A stretch of 25,533 bases of DNA, from the NCBI GenBank assembly GCA_002430925.1, contig DJDD01000131.1, positions 86,060 through 111,592 of the forward strand. Direction: 5' to 3'. Shown piece by piece: positions 7,949 through 16,564 of this stretch. Below the pieces are notes generated by a model. The model ran no database searches, was not told the DNA's origin, and worked only from the letters and a program-made list of their open reading frames with translations. Source of the DNA: Flavobacteriales bacterium UBA5933 (lineage in GTDB: Bacteria; Bacteroidota; Bacteroidia; Flavobacteriales; Weeksellaceae). The number at the start of each line of letters is the position of its first letter. The first letter of the stretch is position 1. The position numbers and the translations under genes were made by a program.

Positions 7949-9421
7949 ATGGTAAAAAATAATCAATTAAAAGTGCATAATTCCCTTTCAGGGCAAAAAG
8001 AAATATTCGAACCAATTAATCAAGATAATGTTGGAATGTATGTTTGTGGTCCTACTGTGTACAGTAATGTGCATTTAGGTAATGTAAGAACATTTATGTC
8101 TTTTGATATGATTTATCGTTATCTTAAATTTTTAGGATATAAGGTTCGTTATGTACGTAATATTACAGATGCAGGACATTTAACAGATGATGGAAATGTA
8201 GAAAATGATCGTTTTGTAAAACAATCAAAATTAGAAAAACTAGAACCAATGGAAATCGTACAAAAATATACGGTTGATTTTCATAAGGTTTTAGAAAAAT
8301 TTAATCTACTTCCTCCAACTATAGAGCCTACTGCAACAGGACATATATTAGAGCAAATAGCTTTAGCAGAGAATTTAATCGAATTAGGTTTTGCCTATGA
8401 AGTGAATGGTTCTGTTTATTTTGACGTAGAAGCTTACAACAAAAAAGGATTAAATTATGGTGAATTAAGTAACCGTAATATCGAAGAATTGATCAATAAT
8501 ACTAGAGATTTAGATGGTCAAGGAGAAAAAAGAAATCCTGTTGATTTTGCTTTATGGAAAAATGCTTCACCTGCTCATATTATGCGTTGGTCTTCTCCTT
8601 GGGGAGAAGGTTTTCCAGGTTGGCACTTGGAATGTACTGTTATGAGTACAAAATATCTAGGAGATTTCTTTGATATTCATGGAGGAGGAATGGATCTTAA
8701 ATTTCCTCATCACGAATGTGAGATTGCTCAGGCTAAAGGATGTAACGGTCATGATCCAGTAAAATATTGGATGCATGCTAATATGCTTACTATGAACGGT
8801 CAACGAATGAGTAAATCAACCGGGAATTATATTTTACCAATGGAATTGGTTACTGGAAATAATGATTTCTTTGAAAAAGCTTTTCATCCAAGTGTCGTAC
8901 GTTTCTGTTTTTTACAAGCACATTACAGAAGTGTTTTAGATATTTCTAATGATGCAATGTTAGCTTCAGAAAAAGGATACAATCGTTTGGTTGATTCATT
9001 AAAAACATTAGAAAATATAACTCCTAAGAAAACATCTACTGTAAATATAGCTGAGCTTGAAGCAAAATTATATGCTGCAATGGATGACGATTTTAATACA
9101 CCTATTTTAATCGCTCATTTATTTGATGCTGTAAAAATGATAAACTCTATCAAAGATAGTTTTGAAAATATTAATGCTGAAGATTTGGAAAAATTGAAGG
9201 CTTTAATGAATGGATTTGTTCACGAAGTATTAGGTTTAGATACAGAGGATATTAACGAGAGCTCTGATAAATTGGATGGTGTTGTAAAAATGCTTATCGA
9301 AATGCGTAACCAAGCTCGAGTTGATAAAAATTGGGCTTTATCTGATCAAATTCGTGATCAATTAAGAGACTTAGGAATCCAATTGAAAGATGGGGCTGAA
9401 GGAACAACATATTCTTTTTAA
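7949..9421 (+). CDS. cysS: cysteinyl-tRNA synthetase
   Basis: CysS charges tRNA-Cys. The 490-residue class I synthetase shows the HIGH-type motif HLGN (42-45) and MSKS (287-290, preceded by Arg286). The zinc-site residues are Cys33 (YVCGPTVY), Cys229 (HLECTVMS) and the HHE segment at 254-256, in the usual order. The C-terminal helical domain ends with DQIRDQLRDLGIQLKDGAEGTTY, the standard end of the family. It follows folE closely and is closed by a terminator at 9442-9470. Length is normal. Confidence 0.97.
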   Translation: MVKNNQLKVHNSLSGQKEIFEPINQDNVGMYVCGPTVYSNVHLGNVRTFMSFDMIYRYLKFLGYKVRYVRNITDAGHLTDDGNVENDRFVKQSKLEKLEPMEIVQKYTVDFHKVLEKFNLLPPTIEPTATGHILEQIALAENLIELGFAYEVNGSVYFDVEAYNKKGLNYGELSNRNIEELINNTRDLDGQGEKRNPVDFALWKNASPAHIMRWSSPWGEGFPGWHLECTVMSTKYLGDFFDIHGGGMDLKFPHHECEIAQAKGCNGHDPVKYWMHANMLTMNGQRMSKSTGNYILPMELVTGNNDFFEKAFHPSVVRFCFLQAHYRSVLDISNDAMLASEKGYNRLVDSLKTLENITPKKTSTVNIAELEAKLYAAMDDDFNTPILIAHLFDAVKMINSIKDSFENINAEDLEKLKALMNGFVHEVLGLDTEDINESSDKLDGVVKMLIEMRNQARVDKNWALSDQIRDQLRDLGIQLKDGAEGTTYSF

Positions 9422-9441
9422 GAAAGATTTATAATATTTTT

Positions 9442-9470
9442 AACCCACTTAGAAATAGGTGGGTTTTTTT
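9442..9470 (+). terminator. intrinsic terminator after cysS
   Basis: AACCCAC (9442-9448) pairs with GTGGGTT (9459-9465), extended by a T-G wobble pair, and is followed by a T run to 9470. Its T run also supplies the TTG of the next promoter. Confidence 0.85.
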
Positions 9471-9497
9471 GTATATCTCAATTTTAGTTTACTTTTG
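9469..9497 (+). promoter_or_regulatory. promoter of the putative porin gene
   Basis: TTG (9469-9471) and TACTTTTG (9490-9497) are 18 nt apart, matching the TTG / TAnnTTTG pattern, and lie 19 nt before the porin ATG at 9517. The element begins in the tail of the cysS terminator. Confidence 0.55.
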
Positions 9498-9516
9498 TAA
9501 CGATTTATTCAATAGG

Positions 9517-11484
9517 ATGAAAAAAACAATCATTGGTTTATTTTTATTAGGAAACGCATTTACTCAAGCACAAGAAAATGATTCTATAAAAATTTTAAGA
9601 CCGCTAAAAGGATCATCAACAAATGATTCAATAATAAATTTTAAAACAAAAATCGACGATTTTAAATATTGGACGAATAATCAAAAACCTGAGGTAATTG
9701 ATACAACGTTGAGTATTAAAAATTTTTACAATCAAAATTTTATTAAGAAAGATGCTTTTGGAAAATTATTTTTTCCAAACGTAGGTGGAGTTGTAGTAGA
9801 TTTAGAATATAAAAATTCTCCATTTTCTATTAGTATGTTACCTACTGGTAAAAAGTATAATTATTACACAGCTGATGATATAAAGTATTATGATGTAAAA
9901 AATCCTTATACTGAATTAATCTATGAAAATGGAGTGAAACAAGGAAGTTTTCTTTCTTCAACATTTTCTCATAATATAAATAAGCAGTTTAATTATACGT
10001 TTCATTATAGAGGTTTAATATCTCAAGGACGATATGCAAATGATAAAGCACAAAATAATACATTTGTCTTTTCATCAAATTATAAAACAAAATCTGAACG
10101 TTTTAAATTATGGTGGCATTATGCAGCACAAAATTTAAAAAATAATGAGAATGGAGGAATTACAGATATCGATGATTTTATTTTACAAAAAGAACGTAGA
10201 CTGACGAATGTTAGTAATATTGATGTGAATTCTACCACTGCAAAATCTGAATTTAATGCACGTAGGATACAAGTAAATGCTTCTTATGGTATTTTAAAAA
10301 AATTAAATCTAAAAGATTCTACTTATTATAATCCAGTTATTATAAAGAATACAATTACTTATGAGAAACAGAAATACAGATATCAAGATGCTTCACCAAA
10401 TGCTTCATTGTATTCAACGTCTTTAATTAGTGGAGCAACAAAAAATAATTTGAAAAGTGAAACTGATTTTTCAAATGTCACGACAGCAGGTTTTCAGTGG
10501 ACAAATCGTGTACAAATAGAAGCTGGTGTTAAATTTCAAAATTTCAGAGTTTTTTCTCAATATCCTTTTGTTGTTACTGCATCTGATTCTGATGGAAATG
10601 TTTTGTATGATATTAATATACCAAAACAAATTAGTGAAAATCTTTTTGGTTTTGTAGGTAAAGTTGATTTTGATTGGAATGAAAGATTAAAACTTCGTGG
10701 AAATGTTGAATATTTACAAAGTCAAAATTATAATAGTGTATATGATATTAATGCAGTATTAGATTTTACTCCAGTAAAGGGTTATACGCTATCTGTAGGG
10801 GGATTATCACAAGCAAAAATCCCATCGTTAAATACCATTTATAATCAAAGTTTCTTAGCGAAATTTAATTATGTTAATAATTTTGAAACAATCAATACTC
10901 AGAATGTTTTTGCTAAATTAAACTTAGAAAAAATCAATACATCATTCGAAGGATCTCTTTATAATATCAATAATTATGTTTATTTAGATTCTGATTATCT
11001 TTATAAACAGTTAGATGGAACTATAAATTATTTTAAATTGAAAGGAGAAAATCATGTTCGATTTAAAAATATAAACTTAGTTTCTACTTTAGAATATCAA
11101 AAGGTAAATAAGAATGCTGATTATATGCCTTTACCAGATTTTTTAATTAGAGAAACGTTATATTGGCAAGGACATATTTTTAGTAAAAATGCTGAACTTC
11201 AAGCAGGTATAAATGCAACTTATTTTACGAAATATAATGGATTAAGATATATTCCTATTTTAAATGAATTTGCATTGCAAGATCCAAGTAGTATACAACA
11301 AATAGGAGGTTATCCTATTTTAGATCTTTTTATAAATTTTAAAGTAAGAAATATGAGGTTTTATATAAGAGGTGAACATATTAATGCATCTTTTAGTAGT
11401 AAACCAGATTATTTTGCTTCTCCAAATGTCCCTTATAAGGGATTCAAATTCCAATTAGGTATTAAATGGAATATTTTTAGTTAA
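9517..11484 (+). CDS. putative outer-membrane porin (Porin_10 family)
   Basis: Started at the ATG at 9517, where MKKTIIGLFLLGNAFTQAQ forms a signal peptide; an ATA-like upstream start 48 nt earlier would add residues that spoil it. The 655-residue protein has the layout of the Bacteroidota putative porin family: an N-terminal FGKLFFPNVGGVVVDLEYKNSPFSISMLPTGK segment, then YYDVKNPYTELIYENGVKQGSFLSSTFSHNINKQFNYTFHYRGLISQGRYAN, followed by many alternating aromatic and polar strands and a C-terminal FKFQLGIKWNIFS strand. It should sit in the outer membrane as a beta-barrel. Substrate is unknown. It has its own promoter and is followed by a terminator at 11511-11540, so it is probably monocistronic. 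Confidence 0.85.
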   Translation: MKKTIIGLFLLGNAFTQAQENDSIKILRPLKGSSTNDSIINFKTKIDDFKYWTNNQKPEVIDTTLSIKNFYNQNFIKKDAFGKLFFPNVGGVVVDLEYKNSPFSISMLPTGKKYNYYTADDIKYYDVKNPYTELIYENGVKQGSFLSSTFSHNINKQFNYTFHYRGLISQGRYANDKAQNNTFVFSSNYKTKSERFKLWWHYAAQNLKNNENGGITDIDDFILQKERRLTNVSNIDVNSTTAKSEFNARRIQVNASYGILKKLNLKDSTYYNPVIIKNTITYEKQKYRYQDASPNASLYSTSLISGATKNNLKSETDFSNVTTAGFQWTNRVQIEAGVKFQNFRVFSQYPFVVTASDSDGNVLYDINIPKQISENLFGFVGKVDFDWNERLKLRGNVEYLQSQNYNSVYDINAVLDFTPVKGYTLSVGGLSQAKIPSLNTIYNQSFLAKFNYVNNFETINTQNVFAKLNLEKINTSFEGSLYNINNYVYLDSDYLYKQLDGTINYFKLKGENHVRFKNINLVSTLEYQKVNKNADYMPLPDFLIRETLYWQGHIFSKNAELQAGINATYFTKYNGLRYIPILNEFALQDPSSIQQIGGYPILDLFINFKVRNMRFYIRGEHINASFSSKPDYFASPNVPYKGFKFQLGIKWNIFS

Positions 11485-11510
11485 AAATATTAAGAATACA
11501 ATTAGATGAT

Positions 11511-11540
11511 AAATGACTTTTTTTTTAAAAGTCATTTTTT
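11511..11540 (+). terminator. intrinsic terminator after the porin gene
   Basis: AAATGACTTTT (11511-11521) and AAAAGTCATTT (11527-11537) form an 11-bp stem with a five-T loop, followed by more T. Confidence 0.85.
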
Positions 11541-11629
11541 TATTTATATAAATAACTGATTAATAGTGTTTAATATTTTCAAGAATACTGATTGTTGTCA
11601 TATTGTTTTTATTTAGAATAATTAAATAT

Positions 11630-11637
11630 TAGATTTG
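11630..11637 (+). promoter_or_regulatory. -7 element upstream of the siderophore receptor
   Basis: TAGATTTG fits TAnnTTTG and lies 31 nt before the receptor ATG; TTG at 11603-11605 is 24 nt upstream, slightly long. A TTTAGAATAAT stretch at 11612-11622, between the two, resembles half of an iron-box sequence but its second half does not match, so no operator is claimed. Confidence 0.4.
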
Positions 11638-11668
11638 CGTTAAAATTATCTTAATAATAAATAAAATT

Positions 11669-13846
11669 ATGAAAAAGAATTCTTTTCTACTTTCTTTATT
11701 GTCTATTCTTAGCTTGTCTACAACTTATGCACAAGAAACTAAGAAAAACACAAATGATTCAATAAATAATTTGGAGCAAGTTGAAGTTTTTGGTGATAGA
11801 AACCGTCAACAAAGAGGTTTAGAATCAATTACTCGTTTTCCTATATCTTCACAAAATCAAATTCAATCCATTTCTATAATTTCAGATAAACTAATACAAG
11901 ATCAAGGAGCTTTAACAATTACTGATGCGGCTCGTAATGTACCAGGTGTTACTTTATTTGGTTCTTATGGTGGAAATAGAGAATCAATGTCGATAAGAGG
12001 TTTTCGTGGAGTTCCGATTTTAAGAAATGGAGTTCGTCAAGATTCAGATTTTAGAACAGCTAGTGGAATTGCAGATATGCAAGGTATAGAATCTATACAA
12101 GTTATAAAAGGTTCATCTGCAATTACACAAGGAGTTGGTAGTGGATTAGGTTCTGCTGGAGGTGTAATAAATTTAGTAACAAAAACACCAAGATACATTA
12201 ACGCAGGGAATATTGGTTTAAGAGTTGGTTCTTGGAATCAAGTAAGAACAACTTTTGATGTACAACATGTAATAACTAAAGATAAAAGTTTAGCATTTCG
12301 TTTAAATGGTGCTTATCAACAAGGAGATAGCTATAGAGATGTTGTAAAAAGCAAAAGATTTTATATACAACCATCGTTAGCTTGGCGTCCAGATGATAAA
12401 ACTGAAATTATTGCTGAAATGGATTACTTAAATTTTGATGGTGTTCCAGATAGAGGTACTGTAAATTTAGCAGCAGATGATACACAAGCTATTGTTAATA
12501 TGGGGCACCGATTTTTAGGTTTTAATACTGATTTTGATAAGAGTGAAGCTATTACCTACTCTTTTAGAGCAACAAGAGAATTAACAGATAAAATTAGCGT
12601 AAGAGCTGCATATTATGCTTCATATAATGATAGAGATCAGCAAGGGACAGCTTTAGGTTTAGTAACTGAAAATGGTGTTACCAATTATTTAAAACGCAGT
12701 AGAAGTATGAGTAGGTCTACTAGAGATGATAGAAACTCTACCGTACAAATTGACGTTATGGGTAAAAACATGGAGTCTGGAATTTTTAAATGGAATTGGC
12801 AAGCAGGTTACGATTATACAAAATATAGAGTAGACGCTAGGAGTTCTGCAACAGTTAAATTATCAGATAGACAAATAGATAATGTATTAGGAACTATTGA
12901 TAATACTGTGCCATCTAATTTTGATTGGAGTAAAATGAATATTTCTACATACACTCCAATAGATGAAGGATATTACTACGGATTTATGACTCAACATCAA
13001 TTAAATATTACTGATTATGTAAAAGTTGTTGGTGCATTAAGATGGTCTTTCTCTGGAAGTGATTCAAAAGATGTACTTGATCCAATGGTAGGATTAATGA
13101 TTTCTCCTATAAAAAATATCAATATTTTTGGTTCATATACAACAACATCTAGTTTGAGAAGCTCAACAAATCCTTTAGAAGGAGGAGGTACTGTAGGAAC
13201 ATCAAGAACAAAACAGATTGAATTTGGTATTAAGACAGATTGGTTCAATGATCGTTTACGTGCAAACGTAACATATTTTGATATGAAAAATGAAAATCTT
13301 TCTTATCAAATTCTTACAAGTGCCGGTGCTAATTCAGGATTTTATGGTTTAGCTGGAGATTTAAAACGTAAAGGAGTAGAAGTTGATATTTCTGGGCGTC
13401 CATTACCTAACGTTCAAGTTTTACTTGGGTATGCATACTTAGATGCTCGATATGAAGATTCTCCTGCTTATGTGAATGGTTCTCAACCTATGAATGCACC
13501 GAGAAATACTGCAAATGCATGGGTACAGTATAAATTCCAAAATACACATTCTTTCATTGATGGAGTATCTTTATCTGCAGGTGTATACTATGTAGGATCA
13601 AGACCAGTAAATGAATATACACAAAAAACAATTATTCATAACACAACTCCTGGAGTTAAACCATTTTTAATGCCAGAATATACAACCTTGAATGCTCAAG
13701 TTGGATATTCATTAAAACGTTTTGATTTCCGTATATTTATTAATAATATAACAAACGAAATAGGCTATAATTCTTATTATAGAGGAGGTTATATCAACCA
13801 AATAGATCCATTTAATATGGCAGGACAAGTTATATTTAAACTATAA
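11669..13846 (+). CDS. TonB-dependent siderophore receptor
   Basis: An outer-membrane receptor that imports ferric siderophores with energy from TonB-ExbBD. The 725-residue protein has a signal peptide (residues 1-21, ending TTYAQ) and a short TonB-box-like stretch (NLEQVEVFGDR). The plug domain spans about 60-170 (ISIISDKLIQDQ, ITDAARNVPGV, SIRGFRGVPILRNGVRQDSDF, IESIQVIKGSSAITQG, GGVINLVTKTP) and a 22-strand-type barrel follows. Family traits (TIGR01783 type) include EFGIKTDWFNDRLRANVTYFDMKNENL and a C-terminal INNITNEIGYNSYYRGGYI...VIFKL. It lacks an N-terminal STN signalling domain, so sigma/anti-sigma control is unlikely. The ligand cannot be told, though hydroxamate receptors such as FhuE and FoxA are the nearest type I know. 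The next plus-strand gene encodes a thioredoxin-like protein. Confidence 0.93.
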   Translation: MKKNSFLLSLLSILSLSTTYAQETKKNTNDSINNLEQVEVFGDRNRQQRGLESITRFPISSQNQIQSISIISDKLIQDQGALTITDAARNVPGVTLFGSYGGNRESMSIRGFRGVPILRNGVRQDSDFRTASGIADMQGIESIQVIKGSSAITQGVGSGLGSAGGVINLVTKTPRYINAGNIGLRVGSWNQVRTTFDVQHVITKDKSLAFRLNGAYQQGDSYRDVVKSKRFYIQPSLAWRPDDKTEIIAEMDYLNFDGVPDRGTVNLAADDTQAIVNMGHRFLGFNTDFDKSEAITYSFRATRELTDKISVRAAYYASYNDRDQQGTALGLVTENGVTNYLKRSRSMSRSTRDDRNSTVQIDVMGKNMESGIFKWNWQAGYDYTKYRVDARSSATVKLSDRQIDNVLGTIDNTVPSNFDWSKMNISTYTPIDEGYYYGFMTQHQLNITDYVKVVGALRWSFSGSDSKDVLDPMVGLMISPIKNINIFGSYTTTSSLRSSTNPLEGGGTVGTSRTKQIEFGIKTDWFNDRLRANVTYFDMKNENLSYQILTSAGANSGFYGLAGDLKRKGVEVDISGRPLPNVQVLLGYAYLDARYEDSPAYVNGSQPMNAPRNTANAWVQYKFQNTHSFIDGVSLSAGVYYVGSRPVNEYTQKTIIHNTTPGVKPFLMPEYTTLNAQVGYSLKRFDFRIFINNITNEIGYNSYYRGGYINQIDPFNMAGQVIFKL

Positions 13847-13875
13847 TCTCATTATTTACAAATCTTCTCATAAAG

Positions 13876-13915
13876 ATAAATCCGTTGTTTTAATTAATAA
13901 CGGATTTATTTATTT
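13876..13915 (+). terminator. terminator after the siderophore receptor
   Basis: ATAAATCCGTT (13876-13886) pairs perfectly with AACGGATTTAT (13899-13909) around a 12-nt loop; the T run after it is short and interrupted by A, so termination may be partial. Confidence 0.7.
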
Positions 13916-13980
13916 AAAACGATCAATTAGATTTTAAAATAAATACATTAACTTCACTCCATTGAAATTATCAATATATA

Positions 13981-14475
13981 ATGAAAAAATTATTTGCAAC
14001 ATTCGTTTTCGTTTTGTTTTCTGTTATGACTTTTGCTCAAGAAAACAATGGTACTTTAAAAACAATTCCTGAATTTTCATTTGTAAAAATGCAATCTGAT
14101 GGAATATTTGATTCTAAAGAGATAAAAAAAGGTAAACAAACATTAATCGTATTATTTTCACCAACGTGTATTCATTGTCAATTAGCTTTGAATCATTTTA
14201 ATAATAATTATGATGAGTATTTAAAAAATGTACAGATTATTTTAGTTTCTGAATATGAAGCAAAAGATGTAATTCCATTTTTAAAAGAGCATGCTCCAAA
14301 ATTTTTAGATAATAAAAATGTAGAATTATTGTATGATTCGAATTATGAATTTGCACCTATTTTTCAACCAACTTCTATTCCTACATTTTATTTATTTGAT
14401 AAGGATAAAAAATTTGTTACAGTAAAAAAAGGTTCTGTAGAAGCTAATCAAATATTTAATTTTATAAAAAAGTAA
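13981..14475 (+). CDS. secreted thioredoxin-fold protein
   Basis: A 164-residue protein with a signal peptide (MKKLFATFVFVLFSVMTFAQ) and a TlpA/AhpC-TSA-like thioredoxin fold. The redox motif is CIHC (Cys63-Cys66) after LIVLFSPT, and the cis-proline is Pro134 in SIPTFYLF, both in the expected places. It should act in the periplasm as a disulfide reductase or oxidoreductase with an unknown partner. It lies 134 nt downstream of the siderophore receptor on the same strand, with a hairpin between, so cotranscription is only possible through readthrough. It is followed by a strong two-way terminator shared with the beta-lactamase gene. Confidence 0.85.
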   Translation: MKKLFATFVFVLFSVMTFAQENNGTLKTIPEFSFVKMQSDGIFDSKEIKKGKQTLIVLFSPTCIHCQLALNHFNNNYDEYLKNVQIILVSEYEAKDVIPFLKEHAPKFLDNKNVELLYDSNYEFAPIFQPTSIPTFYLFDKDKKFVTVKKGSVEANQIFNFIKK

Positions 14476-14485
14476 TGATATAATT

Positions 14486-14522
14486 AAAAAAGAAAGTGTT
14501 TTAGGAAAACACTTTCTTTTTT
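14486..14522. terminator. bidirectional terminator between two converging genes
   Basis: A perfect 17-bp stem (14486-14502 with 14506-14522) and a 3-nt loop (AGG), with A6 at one side and T6 at the other. It ends the thioredoxin-like gene (plus). The beta-lactamase stop codon (14521-14523) overlaps its last two bases, so it also ends the minus-strand unit. Confidence 0.92.
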
Positions 14523-15330
14523 ATTTTTGAAGAATATCTAAAATTTTAAAGCTTTCTTTTATAGCCTCAATTCTTATTTGAGCAAAATTATCCATATTTG
14601 TGTGGTTTGTTGAATTGATATTTAAAGCAAAAAAGTAAACGTTTTTATCTTTTTCTAAATAACCAACATACCAACCAATATTTTTATTTTTAATAATTCC
14701 CCAACCAGTTTTTCCACTTAATATATATTCATTATTTTGCTCTCTAATCATTATGTTTTTTAGAATATCATGTGTTTTTTTCTTTATTGGTAGTTTAGAA
14801 AAATATAATCTCTTTAAAAAATCTATTTGTTCCATTTGTGATATTTTAGAATCTCCAGTTAACCAAAAATTATTAATTGTTTTTTTATCAAAAACCATGT
14901 GATTATAATTTAGTTTTTTTAATGATTTTAACATTCTATCATATCCTATTTTTAGAGCTAATTCTTGGTAACAAGGAACGCAAGAAAGACTGAAAGCTTC
15001 TTTTAAAGTTAAATCTTTTTCCCAAATAGACATTGCTCTTTTTTCTCCATTCCACTTAAAAATTGTGTTTTCATCTTTCAAAATGTTTAATTCTAATCCG
15101 ATAATAGAATTTGGTATTTTGAATGTGGATGCAGGTATAAATCCAGTATTAGCCCAATTAAAATTGTTAGAATAATATTGATTATTTTGATAATCTAAAA
15201 TTAGAATTGATCCTTTAACATTGGAATGATTTAAAATTTCTTCAAATTTATTTTCAATTGTATAATTGGATTGAGCATTTAAATTAAATCCGATTATGAA
15301 AAATAATATAATTACGAGAATTTTTTTCAT
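14521..15330 (-). CDS. class D (OXA-type) beta-lactamase with altered YGN motif
   Basis: A 269-residue serine beta-lactamase exported by the signal peptide MKKILVIILFFIIGFNLNAQ. Class D motifs in order: STFK with the nucleophile Ser68 and the lysine Lys71 that is carbamylated in this class; SCV (116-118); FWL with Trp156, which shields the carbamyl-lysine; KTG (207-209) followed by WG; and the DENTIFKWNGEKR and YVGYLEKDKNVYFFALNI segments. The YGN motif is replaced by YNH (142-144). Spacing and length otherwise fit an intact enzyme. A second cysteine, Cys120, lies near Cys117. It is the last gene of a folA, zinc-ribbon ORF, oxa series, starting 6 nt after the preceding stop. The spectrum cannot be read from sequence; a penicillin-sensing or inactive homologue is possible. 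Confidence 0.9.
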   Translation of the reverse strand: MKKILVIILFFIIGFNLNAQSNYTIENKFEEILNHSNVKGSILILDYQNNQYYSNNFNWANTGFIPASTFKIPNSIIGLELNILKDENTIFKWNGEKRAMSIWEKDLTLKEAFSLSCVPCYQELALKIGYDRMLKSLKKLNYNHMVFDKKTINNFWLTGDSKISQMEQIDFLKRLYFSKLPIKKKTHDILKNIMIREQNNEYILSGKTGWGIIKNKNIGWYVGYLEKDKNVYFFALNINSTNHTNMDNFAQIRIEAIKESFKILDILQK

Positions 15331-15336
15331 TTTTAT

Positions 15337-16077
15337 TTAGTTTTTTAATTGAATGACAATTCCACCAAATCTTGCTTCGTGCACAAAAAAAAGTTTATTT
15401 TCAATAGTACAATCACACATAAATTGAGAATCATCTTCTTCGATTGTTTGATTTATATAACGAGTAATTTTTAATCCTCCTGATATTCCTAAATTAGAAA
15501 ACTCGACAAGATTTCCATTTATATCAAACTTATCTTTTGATGAGCATTCGTTACAAATATATTTAGGGTAACGAGGAGAATAATCTACCTCTTTTTTACA
15601 AAGAGAACACCATTGTTTATTTTCGGTAGCTCTATATTCATCATTCCAGATAAGATTTTGCCATTGATTAATTTTATGATAATCTTCAAAAGTGAACTGA
15701 TGATTTTTTCTCAGTTGATTGAAAAAAGGAATTATAAATTTGGCTAAAAGATGAGGTTTATTATTTGAATGATATAAAATGGAATAATCAATAAACCAAC
15801 TGTTAGTTTCTGAAAAATAATCCCAAAAATCTTCCATATTTTTAAATTCTTTGTAAAACTTAAAATCGTATTGATCGTATTCATTTTTTTCTGTTGTCAG
15901 TATTGCTTTAGATAAAATAAATTCATTAGCGATAAAGTTTAATTGATAACAAGAGTCGTTATTTATATAATTAAAAATAATATCTTTTTCATTTAATGAA
16001 TTTAATTCTTTGAGATAGAATTCATTTAAAGTTAATTTAATTTCTAATCGTTTTTTTTTTCTCTTGATTTTCTTCAA
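15337..16077 (-). CDS. C-terminal part of a split zinc-ribbon protein
   Basis: This 246-codon frame has no ATG start; its first possible start is TTG at 16077, inside the previous frame. It holds a zinc ribbon with CxxC (157, 160) and CxxC (175, 178) separated by 14 residues, and a C-terminal FFVHEARFGGIVIQLKN that looks like a full-length end. The frame overlaps the N-terminal part (16037-16537) by 41 nt around a run of ten A (16051-16060). Removing one A would join both parts into one protein of 399 residues. I therefore read it as the second half of one gene. Function unknown. The beta-lactamase start follows 6 nt after its stop. Confidence 0.65.
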   Translation of the reverse strand: MKKIKRKKKRLEIKLTLNEFYLKELNSLNEKDIIFNYINNDSCYQLNFIANEFILSKAILTTEKNEYDQYDFKFYKEFKNMEDFWDYFSETNSWFIDYSILYHSNNKPHLLAKFIIPFFNQLRKNHQFTFEDYHKINQWQNLIWNDEYRATENKQWCSLCKKEVDYSPRYPKYICNECSSKDKFDINGNLVEFSNLGISGGLKITRYINQTIEEDDSQFMCDCTIENKLFFVHEARFGGIVIQLKN

Positions 16078-16537
16078 TCATTCTAATAGTTTTCTCTAGT
16101 AAATTTTCTCTTTTTTGATCAGAGAAAGCTAAACTTTCTGAGGTAGAAATATGACCAGATTCTATAAATTCTAATTTTTCTTGAATAGTATCTATATTAT
16201 CTTCTGGATGATGTATTCTTTGTGTTGTTAATTTAAATTTATTATCTGAACTATAACTAATTTTAGATTCATAATTAAAAAATGCGCTCCATTCTTTAGC
16301 AGAAAGTATTTTTAAATTATCTAAATCTATAACATATTTTTTTGATGGAATTTGCCTACCATTATAACCAAGATTCTCCCAATGGTTTTTATTGTCGTCA
16401 TTTGTGCTAACAATTAATAAACCAGATTCATAATCAATAAAGGAATATGATATACTCCAATCTTTATCAGGTTGTAATTCAAAATTACCATACTTGCATT
16501 GGCGATGACGAAATAAATTACCTTTAATAATTTTCAT
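16037..16537 (-). CDS. N-terminal part of a split zinc-ribbon protein
   Basis: A 166-residue frame starting MKIIKGNLFRHRQCKYGNFELQPDKDWSISYSFIDYESGLLIVSTNDDN, with a predominantly beta-rich N-terminal half and a charged helix at the end (LLEKTIRMIEENQEKKKTIRN). It stops shortly after the ten-A run, in the same helix that continues naturally in the next frame (EENQEKKK then RLEIKLTLNEFYLKELNSLNEKD). folA ends 27 nt upstream, so transcription may continue from folA. Nothing in the sequence points to a known family; the short N-terminal part alone seems unlikely to be a complete protein. Confidence 0.65.
   Translation of the reverse strand: MKIIKGNLFRHRQCKYGNFELQPDKDWSISYSFIDYESGLLIVSTNDDNKNHWENLGYNGRQIPSKKYVIDLDNLKILSAKEWSAFFNYESKISYSSDNKFKLTTQRIHHPEDNIDTIQEKLEFIESGHISTSESLAFSDQKRENLLEKTIRMIEENQEKKKTIRN
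16051..16060 (-). other. A10 homopolymer at a frame break
   Basis: Ten consecutive T on the plus strand (A on the coding strand) lie exactly where two frames of one apparent protein meet. Nine A would give one open frame. Such runs are prone to replication slippage, RNA polymerase slippage and sequencing error. Confidence 0.9.
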
Positions 16538-16564
16538 AATCTTTAATGCTTTATATAGATAGTC

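Noticed and set aside
9469..9516. Longer N-terminus for the porin
   Set aside because: It would place 16 residues before the signal peptide and start within the cysS terminator and the proposed promoter.
11612..11622. Fur-type iron box upstream of the siderophore receptor
   Set aside because: Only one half (TTTAGAAT) resembles the expected motif; the second half does not pair with it.
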